A stretch of DNA of 5,737 bases from UBA5177 sp002413265 (GCA_036752825.1 DAIORV010000139.1:1-5737), one strand, 5' to 3'; shown: positions 1 to 5,737, counted from the stretch's first letter. The notes: a model not told the origin generated them from the letters alone. Program-made: numbers and translations.

Positions 1-1
1 C

Positions 2-829
2 TCCTGGACGGCCATCGATCCCTCGAACTTGTCCACCACGCTGAGTCCGACTGTCAATGCCACTGCGGTGCTGTCTGGGAATGCAGACCTCTGGACCAGT
101 ACCTTGGGCTACAACCAGGATCTGGGGATCTGGATCAGTGGTGGAAGCTACGGCAGCGGTCAGGTGGTGGCCTGGAAGGAGAGCGGCGGCTTTGCCACAT
201 ATTCGCCCAATGCAGCCTTCGTGACTACGACCGTGGCCCTCAGTGCCGGAACCACCTACACCACAAAGCTGGTGTGGAAGGCAAACAGAGCAGACCCGGG
301 CACGATCTGGGCGGGAGCTGGACCCAGTAATGGTGGCTACTCCCCAACGCGACTCATCGCCCAGCTGGTTCCCACCACCGCGTCGACCGCAGGCTCATGT
401 CCTGGGTCCCAGGCCGCTTGCATGCAGTCTATGCTGGCCATTCTCAATACCGATCGCGCCAAGGTCGGTGTCGCCCCCTTGACTTTGAATCAGACCGAGT
501 CAAACGGCACATCGACGTGCGTTGGTGCGTATGGCCATTCGGTTCACATGTCGCAGGTTGGCAGCATTAGCCACGACCAGTTTCCTGCTGATATCTGTAT
601 CCCATATCAGACTGCGGGCGAAAACGTCGGGGAGTCTGCGAGCGGAAACGAGCTCACTGACCTGCAGAACCTTGACAACTTGATGATGTCCGAGCCCCAC
701 GATCCGACGACCTGCAGCACGACCGTCAATCACGCGTGCAACACAATCAATCCCAAGTTCACTCAGGTCGGCATCGGCATCTACTACATCAACAACACGA
801 CCTGGTTGACGGAGGATTTCACCAACTAG
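2..829 (+). CDS. CAP-domain (SCP/PR-1-like) protein, 5' end outside window
   Basis: The frame is open from the first bases of the window, so the true start and any signal peptide lie upstream; a TTG at 29-31 is inside the frame and is probably not the start. About 275 residues are visible. The first ~110 look like a beta-rich domain (NADLWTSTLGYNQDLGIW, then VVAWKESGGF and TIWAGAGP), a kind I recall from secreted proteins of soil bacteria. After a Thr/Ser/Ala-rich linker comes a CAP domain: GHSVHM, SISHDQF, TAGENVG, NHACNTINPKFTQVGIGIYY and a terminal WLTEDFTN. These match the family's H-S-x-x-M, GEN, H-x-x-N and VGxG elements, although the usual W-x-x-S-x-G-H segment is altered to MMSEPHD. 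Six cysteines, all in the CAP half, fit disulfides in an extracytoplasmic protein. CAP proteins vary widely in role, so no substrate is assigned. The gene ends in TAG, four bases from the convergent gene. The family call is firm; the function is unknown. Confidence 0.85.
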   Translation, partial: SWTAIDPSNLSTTLSPTVNATAVLSGNADLWTSTLGYNQDLGIWISGGSYGSGQVVAWKESGGFATYSPNAAFVTTTVALSAGTTYTTKLVWKANRADPGTIWAGAGPSNGGYSPTRLIAQLVPTTASTAGSCPGSQAACMQSMLAILNTDRAKVGVAPLTLNQTESNGTSTCVGAYGHSVHMSQVGSISHDQFPADICIPYQTAGENVGESASGNELTDLQNLDNLMMSEPHDPTTCSTTVNHACNTINPKFTQVGIGIYYINNTTWLTEDFTN

Positions 830-833
830 CCGC

Positions 834-2231
834 TCAGTACGCTCCTCTGCCTCGAATCACGGCCCCGAGCGTCCGAAAGAGAATCTGTACGTCTAGAAGT
901 ATGGAGTAGTTCTGGACGTAAAAGAGGTCGATCTCCGTGTTCTGGTGCATTGACAGGTCGCTTCTTCCGTTGATCTGCCACCATCCCGTCATTCCGGGCG
1001 GCACATTGAAGCGCTTGCGCTGCCAGGGCTCGTACTGCTCAACGATCACGGGTAGCTCCGGCCGTGGCCCAACCAAGCTCATTTCGCCGGCAAGAACGTT
1101 CAGCAGCTGGGGAAGCTCGTCGAGGCTTGATCTCCGGATCACGCGACCCACTCTCGTGACGCGAGGGTCCTCGCGCTGCTTTACGTGAGGGGCGTCCAGA
1201 TGTTCCGGCTCCCACCGCATCGAGCGAAATTTGTGCATGAGGAATATCTTGCCTCCAGCGCCTACCCTCCGCTGATGGATGAGGATCGGGCCTGGAGAGC
1301 TCAATCGGATGCAGACTGCAATGAGCAGCGCGAGCGGAAGCAGCAGGAGGCACAGAACTGCCGATACCGTTAGATCGAACGCTCGCTTCACTGCGATCTG
1401 GGCGGGATTCATGCTTCGTTCTCGAAGACTTATCAAGGGCAATCCGTAAAAGTCCTCGATGCCGGCGCGCATAGCCACCATCTCGAAAACGTCTGGAAGG
1501 ATGCGGAGTTGGACGTCCGTATCCTGCAGCCGCGCGTTTACGCGAAGTACCTCTTCGTGTGCCGACGCGGGCAGGGCAATGACGACATCGTCAATCTGAT
1601 GCTCGCGCACAACCTCGAGTAGGTCCTCAAAGTCGCCGAGCCGAGGAAGCCCGGGGATGGGCGAGTCGCTCGCCGGGCTGACGTGACCCACGAGGCAGAA
1701 CCCAGAGGCGTCCCGTCCCCGAAGGCGGACCGCGACATGTCTTCCCTGAGTTCCTGCGCCCACCAAAAGCACTCTTCGGATATGTCTGCCCTTCCGGCGA
1801 AGGAAACCGATGAGCATAAATACCGCAACGTGTGAGCAGGTGACGAGAGCCAGATCTAAAAGATAGAAGTAGACATAAAAGAGGCGGGACGGGGCTACGG
1901 GTGGTTGAAGCGCCAAAAAATAGAACGTGCTAGCCAGTACCAGCATCGACACCGTGACCGAAACCCATACCCGGCCCAGGTCGATGAGCAGCGACTCATG
2001 CCGCCGGGAATTGAAGGCGCCAAAAAGAACGAAAAAGCAGATCCAGATGGCTAGGATCAGTAGGTAGACACGTGGCTGTATACCCACGAATTGGACGAAG
2101 GTCTCGCGGAGCTCCAATCCGGTGGTTAGATGAAGTCGTAATTGCTCCGCACCCTTCACCGCGAGGATGGTCAGCAGGATATCTGCAACAAAATGAAGGG
2201 TGAGAACCAGGGGACTAAAACGCCGGACCAT
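834..2231 (-). CDS. Exopolysaccharide polyprenyl glycosylphosphotransferase (WbaP/WcaJ-like)
   Basis: This 465-residue protein would transfer a sugar phosphate from a nucleotide sugar to undecaprenyl phosphate at the inner membrane, the first committed step of a lipid-linked surface glycan. Hydrophobic segments lie near residues 6-25, 54-72, 86-107 and 117-142, followed by a Rossmann-like CoA_binding_3 region (VLLVGAGTQGRHV, about 154-166). The C-terminal catalytic domain starts at KRAFDLTVS (282-290) with a hydrophobic, probably re-entrant, helix to about 310. It then shows SPGPILIHQRRVG (312-324), HKFRSM (333-338), the SLDELPQLLNVL block with the catalytic Asp371-Glu372 pair, GEMSLVGPRPE (382-392), PPGMTGWWQINGRS (411-424) and the usual ending RGRGAY. 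Length and domain order are normal for the family. The ATG is five bases after the upstream glycosyltransferase, so the two are almost certainly co-transcribed. The sugar substrate cannot be read from the sequence. Confidence 0.95.
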   Translation of the reverse strand: MVRRFSPLVLTLHFVADILLTILAVKGAEQLRLHLTTGLELRETFVQFVGIQPRVYLLILAIWICFFVLFGAFNSRRHESLLIDLGRVWVSVTVSMLVLASTFYFLALQPPVAPSRLFYVYFYLLDLALVTCSHVAVFMLIGFLRRKGRHIRRVLLVGAGTQGRHVAVRLRGRDASGFCLVGHVSPASDSPIPGLPRLGDFEDLLEVVREHQIDDVVIALPASAHEEVLRVNARLQDTDVQLRILPDVFEMVAMRAGIEDFYGLPLISLRERSMNPAQIAVKRAFDLTVSAVLCLLLLPLALLIAVCIRLSSPGPILIHQRRVGAGGKIFLMHKFRSMRWEPEHLDAPHVKQREDPRVTRVGRVIRRSSLDELPQLLNVLAGEMSLVGPRPELPVIVEQYEPWQRKRFNVPPGMTGWWQINGRSDLSMHQNTEIDLFYVQNYSILLDVQILFRTLGAVIRGRGAY

Positions 2232-2233
2232 CG

Positions 2234-2238
2234 CCCTT
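2234..2238 (-). promoter_or_regulatory. Ribosome binding site overlapping the upstream stop codon
   Basis: On the minus strand AAGGG shares its two A bases with the TAA stop of the glycosyltransferase and stands only two bases before the ATG at 2231. The spacing is shorter than usual, so translational coupling by terminating ribosomes is likely to help initiation. I see no better nearby start: the next residues (VRRFSPL) lead directly into the first membrane segment. Confidence 0.45.
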
Positions 2239-3379
2239 ACCGATGTCCGTCGATTCCCACTCTTGTGACCGCACCAGGTCGGGGCCGACTCGAGAGGCGC
2301 CCGAACAGCCGCTCGTATTCGTCGGTTACCGAGTCCCAGCAGTATTGGCTGCGCGCGCGTTTGACGGCCAACACTCGGTAGCGCTCAACCTCGCTCCGGT
2401 CACTCTGGATTTTGCGCAAAGCTTCTCCAAGTGCCTCAGCTCCTCGTTCGCCCGAGTAAGAGAGACCGGCTTCACCCACCACCTCGAGGTTCGCGGGTGT
2501 GTCGTTTACGACCACACAGTTTCCTGCGGCCATCGCCTCTACCAGCACCGGATGTGTGCCTCCCACCTCGGAGCACACCACCACCGCGTAGGCGTTGTGC
2601 ATCAGTTCGCGATACGCCTCCCCGAAAAGATAGCCCGTGAATAGGACGTTCGCGCCCCGGCGCTTCAAATCCGCGATATACGCCTCCTGGTACGGTGCAT
2701 CGCCGACGACAACGCACTGAAGATCCGTTTCCAGGGCCTCATACGCATCCACCAGGTGGTGAGCGCAATTCTCGGGAACCAACCGGCCCACCAGCAGAAA
2801 GTATTCGTGGGGCCGCAAGCCAAGTCGTTTCAAGGTGGAATCGTCGGTGGAGGGAGGCATGTCTCCGCCGTAACTGATGCACACCGTCTCAGCCCCATAA
2901 CGCTCCAGGTAGTACCGCCGCATCACCTGACTATCCGTCACGGTGGCATTCGGCAGATGGATAGAAAACCACTCCGACATCTTGATGTACGCGCGTGCAA
3001 GCCTGCCCCACTTTTTGCGACGCCAGTCCGAACCGTCCACGTTCATCACTACCCTTGTCCCTCGCAGGCGAGGAATGAAGGCAAGTGGACTGTTTCCTGA
3101 GATGCACATCACGACGATGTCGTAGGGCTGGAAGAGGGCGTGAAGACAGGACACAAACGTGTGCGAGATAGTGTCGAGGTGTTTAGTCGCGATGCCGGGC
3201 ACTCGCACGAGTCGCATGCCTCGGTGCATGCTGCGGAGCTCTTCGCAATGGTGCCGGCGACAGTAGACGGTCACCTCGTGTCCCCGGTCCACGAGTCTGG
3301 CCCCAAGCTCCTCCGCGAAGGTCTCGAAGCCGCTGTATCTGGCGGGGATTCCTCGGGTACCGATAAAGGCGATTCGCAA
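2237..3379 (-). CDS. Glycosyltransferase, GT4 fold with DUF1972/rhamnosyltransferase-like N-domain
   Basis: A cytoplasmic-face sugar transferase that would add a residue to the growing surface glycan. The start chosen is TTG at 3377-3379, giving 380 residues and beginning LRIAFIGTRG, exactly where this family begins. The open frame continues upstream to 3520, but those 47 residues are low-complexity Arg/Ser-rich sequence with no family character. The N-domain shows IGTRGIPARYSGFETF (residues 6-21), the DUF1972 signature, and NVDGSDWRRKKWG (113-125). The C-domain shows LLVGRLVPEN (195-204) and SEVGGTHPVLVEAMAAG (270-286), the DUF1972-group version of the GT4 donor-binding Glu motif with a longer Glu-to-Glu spacing than the common E-x7-E. 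It continues with NDTPANLEV (292-300). The downstream neighbour is the initiating phosphotransferase five bases away, which supports an exopolysaccharide role. Donor and linkage are unknown. Confidence 0.92.
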   Translation of the reverse strand: MRIAFIGTRGIPARYSGFETFAEELGARLVDRGHEVTVYCRRHHCEELRSMHRGMRLVRVPGIATKHLDTISHTFVSCLHALFQPYDIVVMCISGNSPLAFIPRLRGTRVVMNVDGSDWRRKKWGRLARAYIKMSEWFSIHLPNATVTDSQVMRRYYLERYGAETVCISYGGDMPPSTDDSTLKRLGLRPHEYFLLVGRLVPENCAHHLVDAYEALETDLQCVVVGDAPYQEAYIADLKRRGANVLFTGYLFGEAYRELMHNAYAVVVCSEVGGTHPVLVEAMAAGNCVVVNDTPANLEVVGEAGLSYSGERGAEALGEALRKIQSDRSEVERYRVLAVKRARSQYCWDSVTDEYERLFGRLSSRPRPGAVTRVGIDGHR

Positions 3380-3389
3380 GAAAAAACGG

Positions 3390-3394
3390 CCCTC
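3390..3394 (-). promoter_or_regulatory. Likely ribosome binding site for the glycosyltransferase
   Basis: GAGGG on the minus strand lies ten bases before the TTG at 3377-3379, with a run of six T in the spacer. It supports the short start over the extended frame. The spacing is slightly long, so confidence is moderate. Confidence 0.45.
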
Positions 3395-3485
3395 GAATGC
3401 TCGCTGGATCAATGGTGGCGTCGAAGTACGGACCAAGTAGAGCGACGCTGCGGGCGTTAAGAAGGATAACAGCTTTCTCTGGTCT

Positions 3486-3498
3486 GCGGCCGAGCCGC
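3486..3498. repeat. Short perfect inverted repeat in the leader of the glycosyltransferase
   Basis: GCGGC-CGA-GCCGC is a five-base-pair, all-GC hairpin with a three-base loop. It lies in the 137-base gap (3380-3516) between the end of the isomerase pseudogene and the glycosyltransferase start. On the minus strand it is followed by AGACCAGAGAAAG, not a T run, so it is not a convincing factor-independent terminator. A repeat this small can arise by chance in GC-rich DNA. I see no confident promoter in the gap; a weak TTGGTC-N17-ATTGAT match occurs on the minus strand but differs from consensus at half of the -10 bases. Confidence 0.25.
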
Positions 3499-3516
3499 GC
3501 GATCTCGAACGCCTTC

Positions 3517-4316
3517 TCAAACTCCGGGAAAAATTCTCCGCAGCTCATCCAAACTAACCGGCCCGGTGATCTCGTACGTCGGCGTGTTATCCGGATCGAG
3601 CCGTCCGTACACCAGCCGCAAAAATCCCTCCGCTGGAATTTGCAGCACTCCATCCTCGGTGCCGTCTTCCCACTTCGTGAGCTCGACCGCTTCGCCAACA
3701 CGCAGCGAAGCTCTCGCTCAGGATCCGTCGTTGGTATCCGTAGACGGTACGACTTTACTTGCGGCTTCCCTGTACGACCGGCGATCAATCCGAGCGTGTC
3801 GATCAGCAGATCCACGGCCTTCGCAGACACAGTGGCGGCAGGGTCAAGTGCCACGGCAATATCCCAGCTGTGAACCGCCGCCTCCGCCACCCTCAAGCGA
3901 GCGAGCCCCGCGGCATCGAGCTGCATGCCGAAGAGGTCGAGGTGCATTTAGGATAGCTCGTCTTCGCTCAAGGACTCGAAGCGGCGCACGAGCCGTTCGT
4001 TGCAGGCGATGGAATCTGCTGCTTGGGCATCAGGGCTTCGCCCAACCCACGCGTCCCAAATAGGCTGCATCGTGGCGCGCCCCGCCGGCTCCGTGTGTTA
4101 GACGGCGGAGCCAATCCAGCCCATGTAAATCTCCGCCTGGCTGCCCAAGCGTCCAAGCACCTGGGCAATGCTCCAGCTGTGGTACGAAGGCCCGCGCAGC
4201 TGCTCAGGAGTCAAAGGTGAGACGAGCGCCGCGAGCGAGTCCTGGCTCTCCCTCAGAACCTCGATCCAGCGGTGCGGGTCAGTTTCGACGGCGGTCGTAA
4301 TTGTTTGCGTAGACAC
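3517..4316 (-). pseudogene. TIGR03083 / mycothiol-dependent maleylpyruvate isomerase-like gene, inactivated
   Basis: Read on the minus strand from GTG 4316, the gene gives 72 residues (to GSAV), TAA at 4098-4100, 49 more residues in the same frame (containing QPIWDAW and RRFESLSEDELS), and TAA at 3948-3950. It then continues as MHLDLFGMQLDAAGLARL and VHSWDIAVALDPAAT in the same frame. Near 3694-3696 one base is missing. One frame over, the family C-terminus resumes: EAVELTKWEDGTEDG, FLRLVYGRLDPDNTP, TYEITGPVSLDELRRIFPGV, stop TGA at 3517-3519. Reconstructed length is about 266 residues, normal for the family. Members have a DinB-like metal-binding N-domain and an SCP2-like C-domain and may act with mycothiol. 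Of the zinc ligands known from the Corynebacterium enzyme (His, then E-x3-H), the E-x3-H is present (EAAVH), but the histidine expected in the 'HL' position reads Arg56 (LGRLGS). Conserved sequence in every segment points to recent decay or to assembly errors. Confidence 0.85.
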
Positions 4317-4399
4317 CGAACACTCTCCTTCGGTGGAATACGTCTGTACAACAAACATAACCCCATGCCCCTTGTTTTAGACGACCCAGAGGCATACTC
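4317..4399. other. Divergent intergenic region
   Basis: These 83 bases separate the minus-strand isomerase pseudogene from the plus-strand GAF fragment and must have held promoters for both. The region is more AT-rich than its surroundings around 4343-4380, where TGTACAACAAACATAA and CTTGTTTTAG occur. No -35/-10 pair with good match and spacing stands out on either strand, so I give no promoter call. Confidence 0.4.
4325..4330 (-). promoter_or_regulatory. Strong ribosome binding site of the isomerase pseudogene
   Basis: AAGGAG on the minus strand stands eight bases before GTG at 4314-4316, a near-ideal arrangement that fixes the start of the decayed gene. Its preservation shows the inactivation is not old or that initiation still occurs. 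Confidence 0.7.
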
Positions 4400-4693
4400 T
4401 TGGTAGCCATGAAACCCGAGTCCCCAACTGACCCTGACGCGTACGTACGCGGTCTCGAGTGGTCCCTTGCGATTAGTGAGCGTCTGAGCGAGACACGCAC
4501 GCCCGACGAAGTGCTCGACGTGGTGTATGAAGAGGTCCGAAACCGGTTGGGGTACGACCGGGTCGGCATCGACCTGCTCGACCACGCGGCGGGGATTTAC
4601 GAGTGTCGATTGGGAACGGATGCGGAAGGCAACAATCTCATACCCACCGATCGCCTGCTGGGTCTTCAGCCCGACAGCCCGCTTTGGCGCTGA
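4400..4693 (+). pseudogene. GAF-domain protein, truncated after the first half of the domain
   Basis: The frame starts at TTG 4400 (AGAGG at 4388-4392, seven bases upstream) or ATG 4409, and stops at TGA 4691-4693 after 97 residues. Residues about 18-45 form the N-terminal helix that precedes many GAF domains (ISERLSETRTPDEVLDVVYE). They are followed by the first strands, RLGYDRVGIDLLD and ECRLGTDAEGN, then LQPDSPLWR. GAF domains usually span about 150 residues and bind small ligands or chromophores in sensor proteins; here the second half and any output domain are missing. The stop arises just where the sequence becomes a MetE-like fragment in another frame, so this is a broken gene rather than a natural short protein. 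A stable product is unlikely because the fold is incomplete. The original signalling partner cannot be inferred. Confidence 0.75.
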
Positions 4694-4974
4694 AGATCAC
4701 GGTGCCCGGACCGTTCACGATGATCCAGCAGGCGCAGAACGATTTTTATCCGGACGAGGAGAGCCTGGCGATGGATCTGGCGGCGGCGGTCAACGCCGAG
4801 CTGCGTGCGCTCAAGGAGGCCGGCGCCGATATGGTACAGATCGACGAGCCATATCCCCAGGCGCGGCCGGAGAAGGCGCAGGCCTACGCGGTTGCGGCGA
4901 TCAACCGAGCTTTGGCGGGCATTCCGGGACCTTCTGGCGTGCACACGTGCTTCGGGTACGCGCACATCGTTTAA
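4684..4974 (+). pseudogene. Internal fragment of a cobalamin-independent methionine synthase-like (MetE family) gene
   Basis: In the frame that begins about 4684, the sequence reads LALKITVPGPFTMIQQAQND, then YPDEESLAMDLAAAVNAEL, AGADMVQIDEPYPQARPEKA and GVHTCFGYAHIV, stop TAA. This is the middle part of the C-terminal catalytic barrel of MetE-like 5-methyltetrahydropteroyltriglutamate-homocysteine methyltransferases (COG0620). It includes the PGPFT loop, the IDEP motif and the H-x-C pair that supplies two zinc ligands. Everything before the PGPFT strand is absent, and so is everything after H-x-C, including the later Glu and Cys ligands, so no activity is possible. The fragment has no ribosome binding site of its own and lies in a different frame from the GAF piece joined to its left, which implies a deletion fusing two genes. 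It is followed 32 bases later by an apparently intact homocysteine methyltransferase gene of another family. Confidence 0.85.
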
Positions 4975-4982
4975 CTAGAATG

Positions 4983-5001
4983 CCTCTACACTTGACAGAG
5001 G
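4983..5001. repeat. Inverted repeat covering the ribosome binding site of the methyltransferase gene
   Basis: CCTCT (4983-4987) and AGAGG (4997-5001) are perfect complements separated by nine bases; a G-T wobble pair (4982 with 5002) could extend the stem. The right arm contains the GAGG ribosome binding site at 4998-5001, five bases before ATG 5007. If the 5' UTR includes this stretch, the hairpin could hide the site. The stem is short, so chance is a real possibility. Confidence 0.3.
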
Positions 5002-5006
5002 TGGTT

Positions 5007-5737
5007 ATGCAGCATCCCTTCAGGCTGCGCCTTCACGACCAGAAGCCCATCGTGGCCGATGGCGCGATGGGCACTCAGCTGTACGCGCTCGGCGTTCCCT
5101 TCGACCATTGCTTCGATGCGCAGAACCTGGACCGACCGGAACTAGTGGAGCAGATTCATCTCGACTACTTGAGGGCCGGCGCCGAGCTCATCGAGACCAA
5201 TACCTTCGGAGCTAACCGCTTCAAGCTCGCCGCCTTTGGCATGGAGGACCAGGTCCGGGAGATCAACCGACGTGGCGCCCGTGTGGCTCGCGGCGCCAGG
5301 GAGATCGTGGGACGCACGGCCTTCGTGGGCGGCTCGATCGGGCCCACGGGACGCACGCTAGAGCCGTACGGCAACACCACGGCCGCCGAAATCTTCAGCG
5401 TCTTCCAGGAACAGGTCTCGGCCCTGCTGGAAGGTGGCGTCGACCTACTGATCTTCGAGACCTTCAGCGACTTGCAGGAGATCGCCGAAGGTATCCGAGC
5501 CGCGCGCGAGCTGACGGATCTTCCGATCATCGCGCAGATGACCTTCACGGAGGATGTGCGCACACCGCAGGGCCACTCCGCCCGGCAGGCGGTCGAAGCC
5601 CTCTCTAGCCTCAAGGTTGAGGTCATCGGAACCAACTGCAGCGTCGGGTCGAGCACGAGCCTTCAGGTGGTCGAGGAGCTGCTGGCCGCGGGCGCGAGTA
5701 CGGTATCGGCCATGCCGAACGCCGGTTGGCCGACACG
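5007..5737 (+). CDS. Homocysteine S-methyltransferase-domain protein (MetH N-domain / YitJ-like), 3' end outside window
   Basis: The frame runs without a stop from ATG 5007 to the window end (243 residues seen). It belongs to the S-methyl_trans family, which moves a methyl group to homocysteine to form methionine. Visible motifs are DGAMGTQLY (18-26), NLDRPELVEQIHLDYLRAGA (40-59), ETNTFGANR (63-71), GGSIGPTGRTLEPYG (108-122), IFETFSDLQE (149-158), AQMTF (176-180) and GTNCSVG (208-214). Cys211 is the first of the three expected zinc cysteines, and MPNAGWP follows at 236-242. The later Cys-Cys zinc pair would lie beyond the edge. The start is supported by GAGG five bases upstream. The continuation decides the exact type: a methylenetetrahydrofolate reductase domain would make it the bifunctional YitJ type, whereas pterin- and cobalamin-binding domains would make it MetH. 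The neighbouring MetE-like remnant also concerns methionine synthesis. Confidence 0.93.
   Translation, partial: MQHPFRLRLHDQKPIVADGAMGTQLYALGVPFDHCFDAQNLDRPELVEQIHLDYLRAGAELIETNTFGANRFKLAAFGMEDQVREINRRGARVARGAREIVGRTAFVGGSIGPTGRTLEPYGNTTAAEIFSVFQEQVSALLEGGVDLLIFETFSDLQEIAEGIRAARELTDLPIIAQMTFTEDVRTPQGHSARQAVEALSSLKVEVIGTNCSVGSSTSLQVVEELLAAGASTVSAMPNAGWPT

Noticed and set aside
839..872. Inverted repeat ACGCTC / GAGCGT as a terminator for the CAP gene
   Set aside because: Six base pairs with a 22-base loop, no T run after it, and it lies in the coding sequence of the phosphotransferase.
3183..3947. 254-codon minus-strand open frame starting MHLDLFGMQ as a stand-alone gene
   Set aside because: Its first part is the middle of the isomerase-like gene. 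After the frameshift near 3694 it leaves the family frame, and it then overlaps the glycosyltransferase in another frame. The ATG right after the TAA has no good ribosome binding site.
3397..4063. Long plus-strand open frames across the isomerase pseudogene
   Set aside because: They are Arg/Ser/Pro-rich translations opposite recognisable family sequence, with no motif of their own.
3945..4100. TAA read as a sense codon (reassigned genetic code) in the isomerase-like gene
   Set aside because: The glycosyltransferase ends at a natural TAA at its expected C-terminus (2237-2239), and the same isomerase gene also carries a frameshift that code reassignment cannot explain.
4992..4997. TTGACA as a -35 promoter box for the homocysteine methyltransferase
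   Set aside because: It ends only nine bases before the ATG, so the -10 box and transcription start would fall inside the coding region. Part of it overlaps the hairpin next to the ribosome binding site.
5165..5656. 163-codon minus-strand open frame inside the homocysteine methyltransferase
   Set aside because: It is the antisense shadow of a strongly conserved coding region, with Ser/Arg-rich composition and no family motif.
1..5737. CRISPR array, insertion sequence, phage or defence system, tRNA or rRNA
   Set aside because: I saw no spaced direct repeats, no transposase or integrase motifs, no terminal inverted repeats around the broken genes, and no tRNA-like or rRNA-like sequence.

Overview
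The window looks like a piece of chromosome from a high-GC, soil-type bacterium. A mycothiol-dependent isomerase-family gene, a CAP protein with an N-terminal beta-rich domain, and a bacterial exopolysaccharide gene pair together suggest Chloroflexota, Candidatus Dormibacterota or Actinomycetota. That placement is inferred from family resemblance in memory, not from a search.

Left part (2-3379). The plus strand carries the 3' part of a probably secreted CAP-domain protein, whose N-terminus lies outside the window. Four bases after its stop is the end of a minus-strand pair: a GT4/DUF1972-type glycosyltransferase followed, 5 nt later, by a polyprenyl glycosylphosphotransferase. The phosphotransferase would load the first sugar phosphate onto a lipid carrier at the inner membrane. 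The glycosyltransferase would extend the glycan, so the pair is a small exopolysaccharide or cell-surface glycan operon.

Middle part (3380-4974). This stretch holds three damaged genes and no intact one. On the minus strand, 3517-4316 is a TIGR03083/mycothiol-dependent maleylpyruvate isomerase-like gene. It keeps its ribosome binding site and almost full length, but has two in-frame TAA stops, a one-base frameshift, and an arginine where the first metal-ligand histidine is expected. Divergent from it, on the plus strand, is the first half of a GAF domain (4400-4693). It is joined near 4680-4690, out of frame, to an internal fragment of a cobalamin-independent (MetE-like) methionine synthase that ends at 4974 just after its H-x-C zinc motif.

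Right part (5007-end). An apparently intact homocysteine S-methyltransferase-domain gene (MetH N-domain / YitJ type) begins and runs off the window. It has a good ribosome binding site that lies in one arm of a short inverted repeat. The remnant of one methionine synthase type therefore sits directly beside an apparently functional gene of the other type.

I saw no rRNA, tRNA, CRISPR array, insertion sequence or convincing factor-independent terminator. No clearly new system is evident. The most informative feature is the cluster of freshly decayed genes between two intact blocks.
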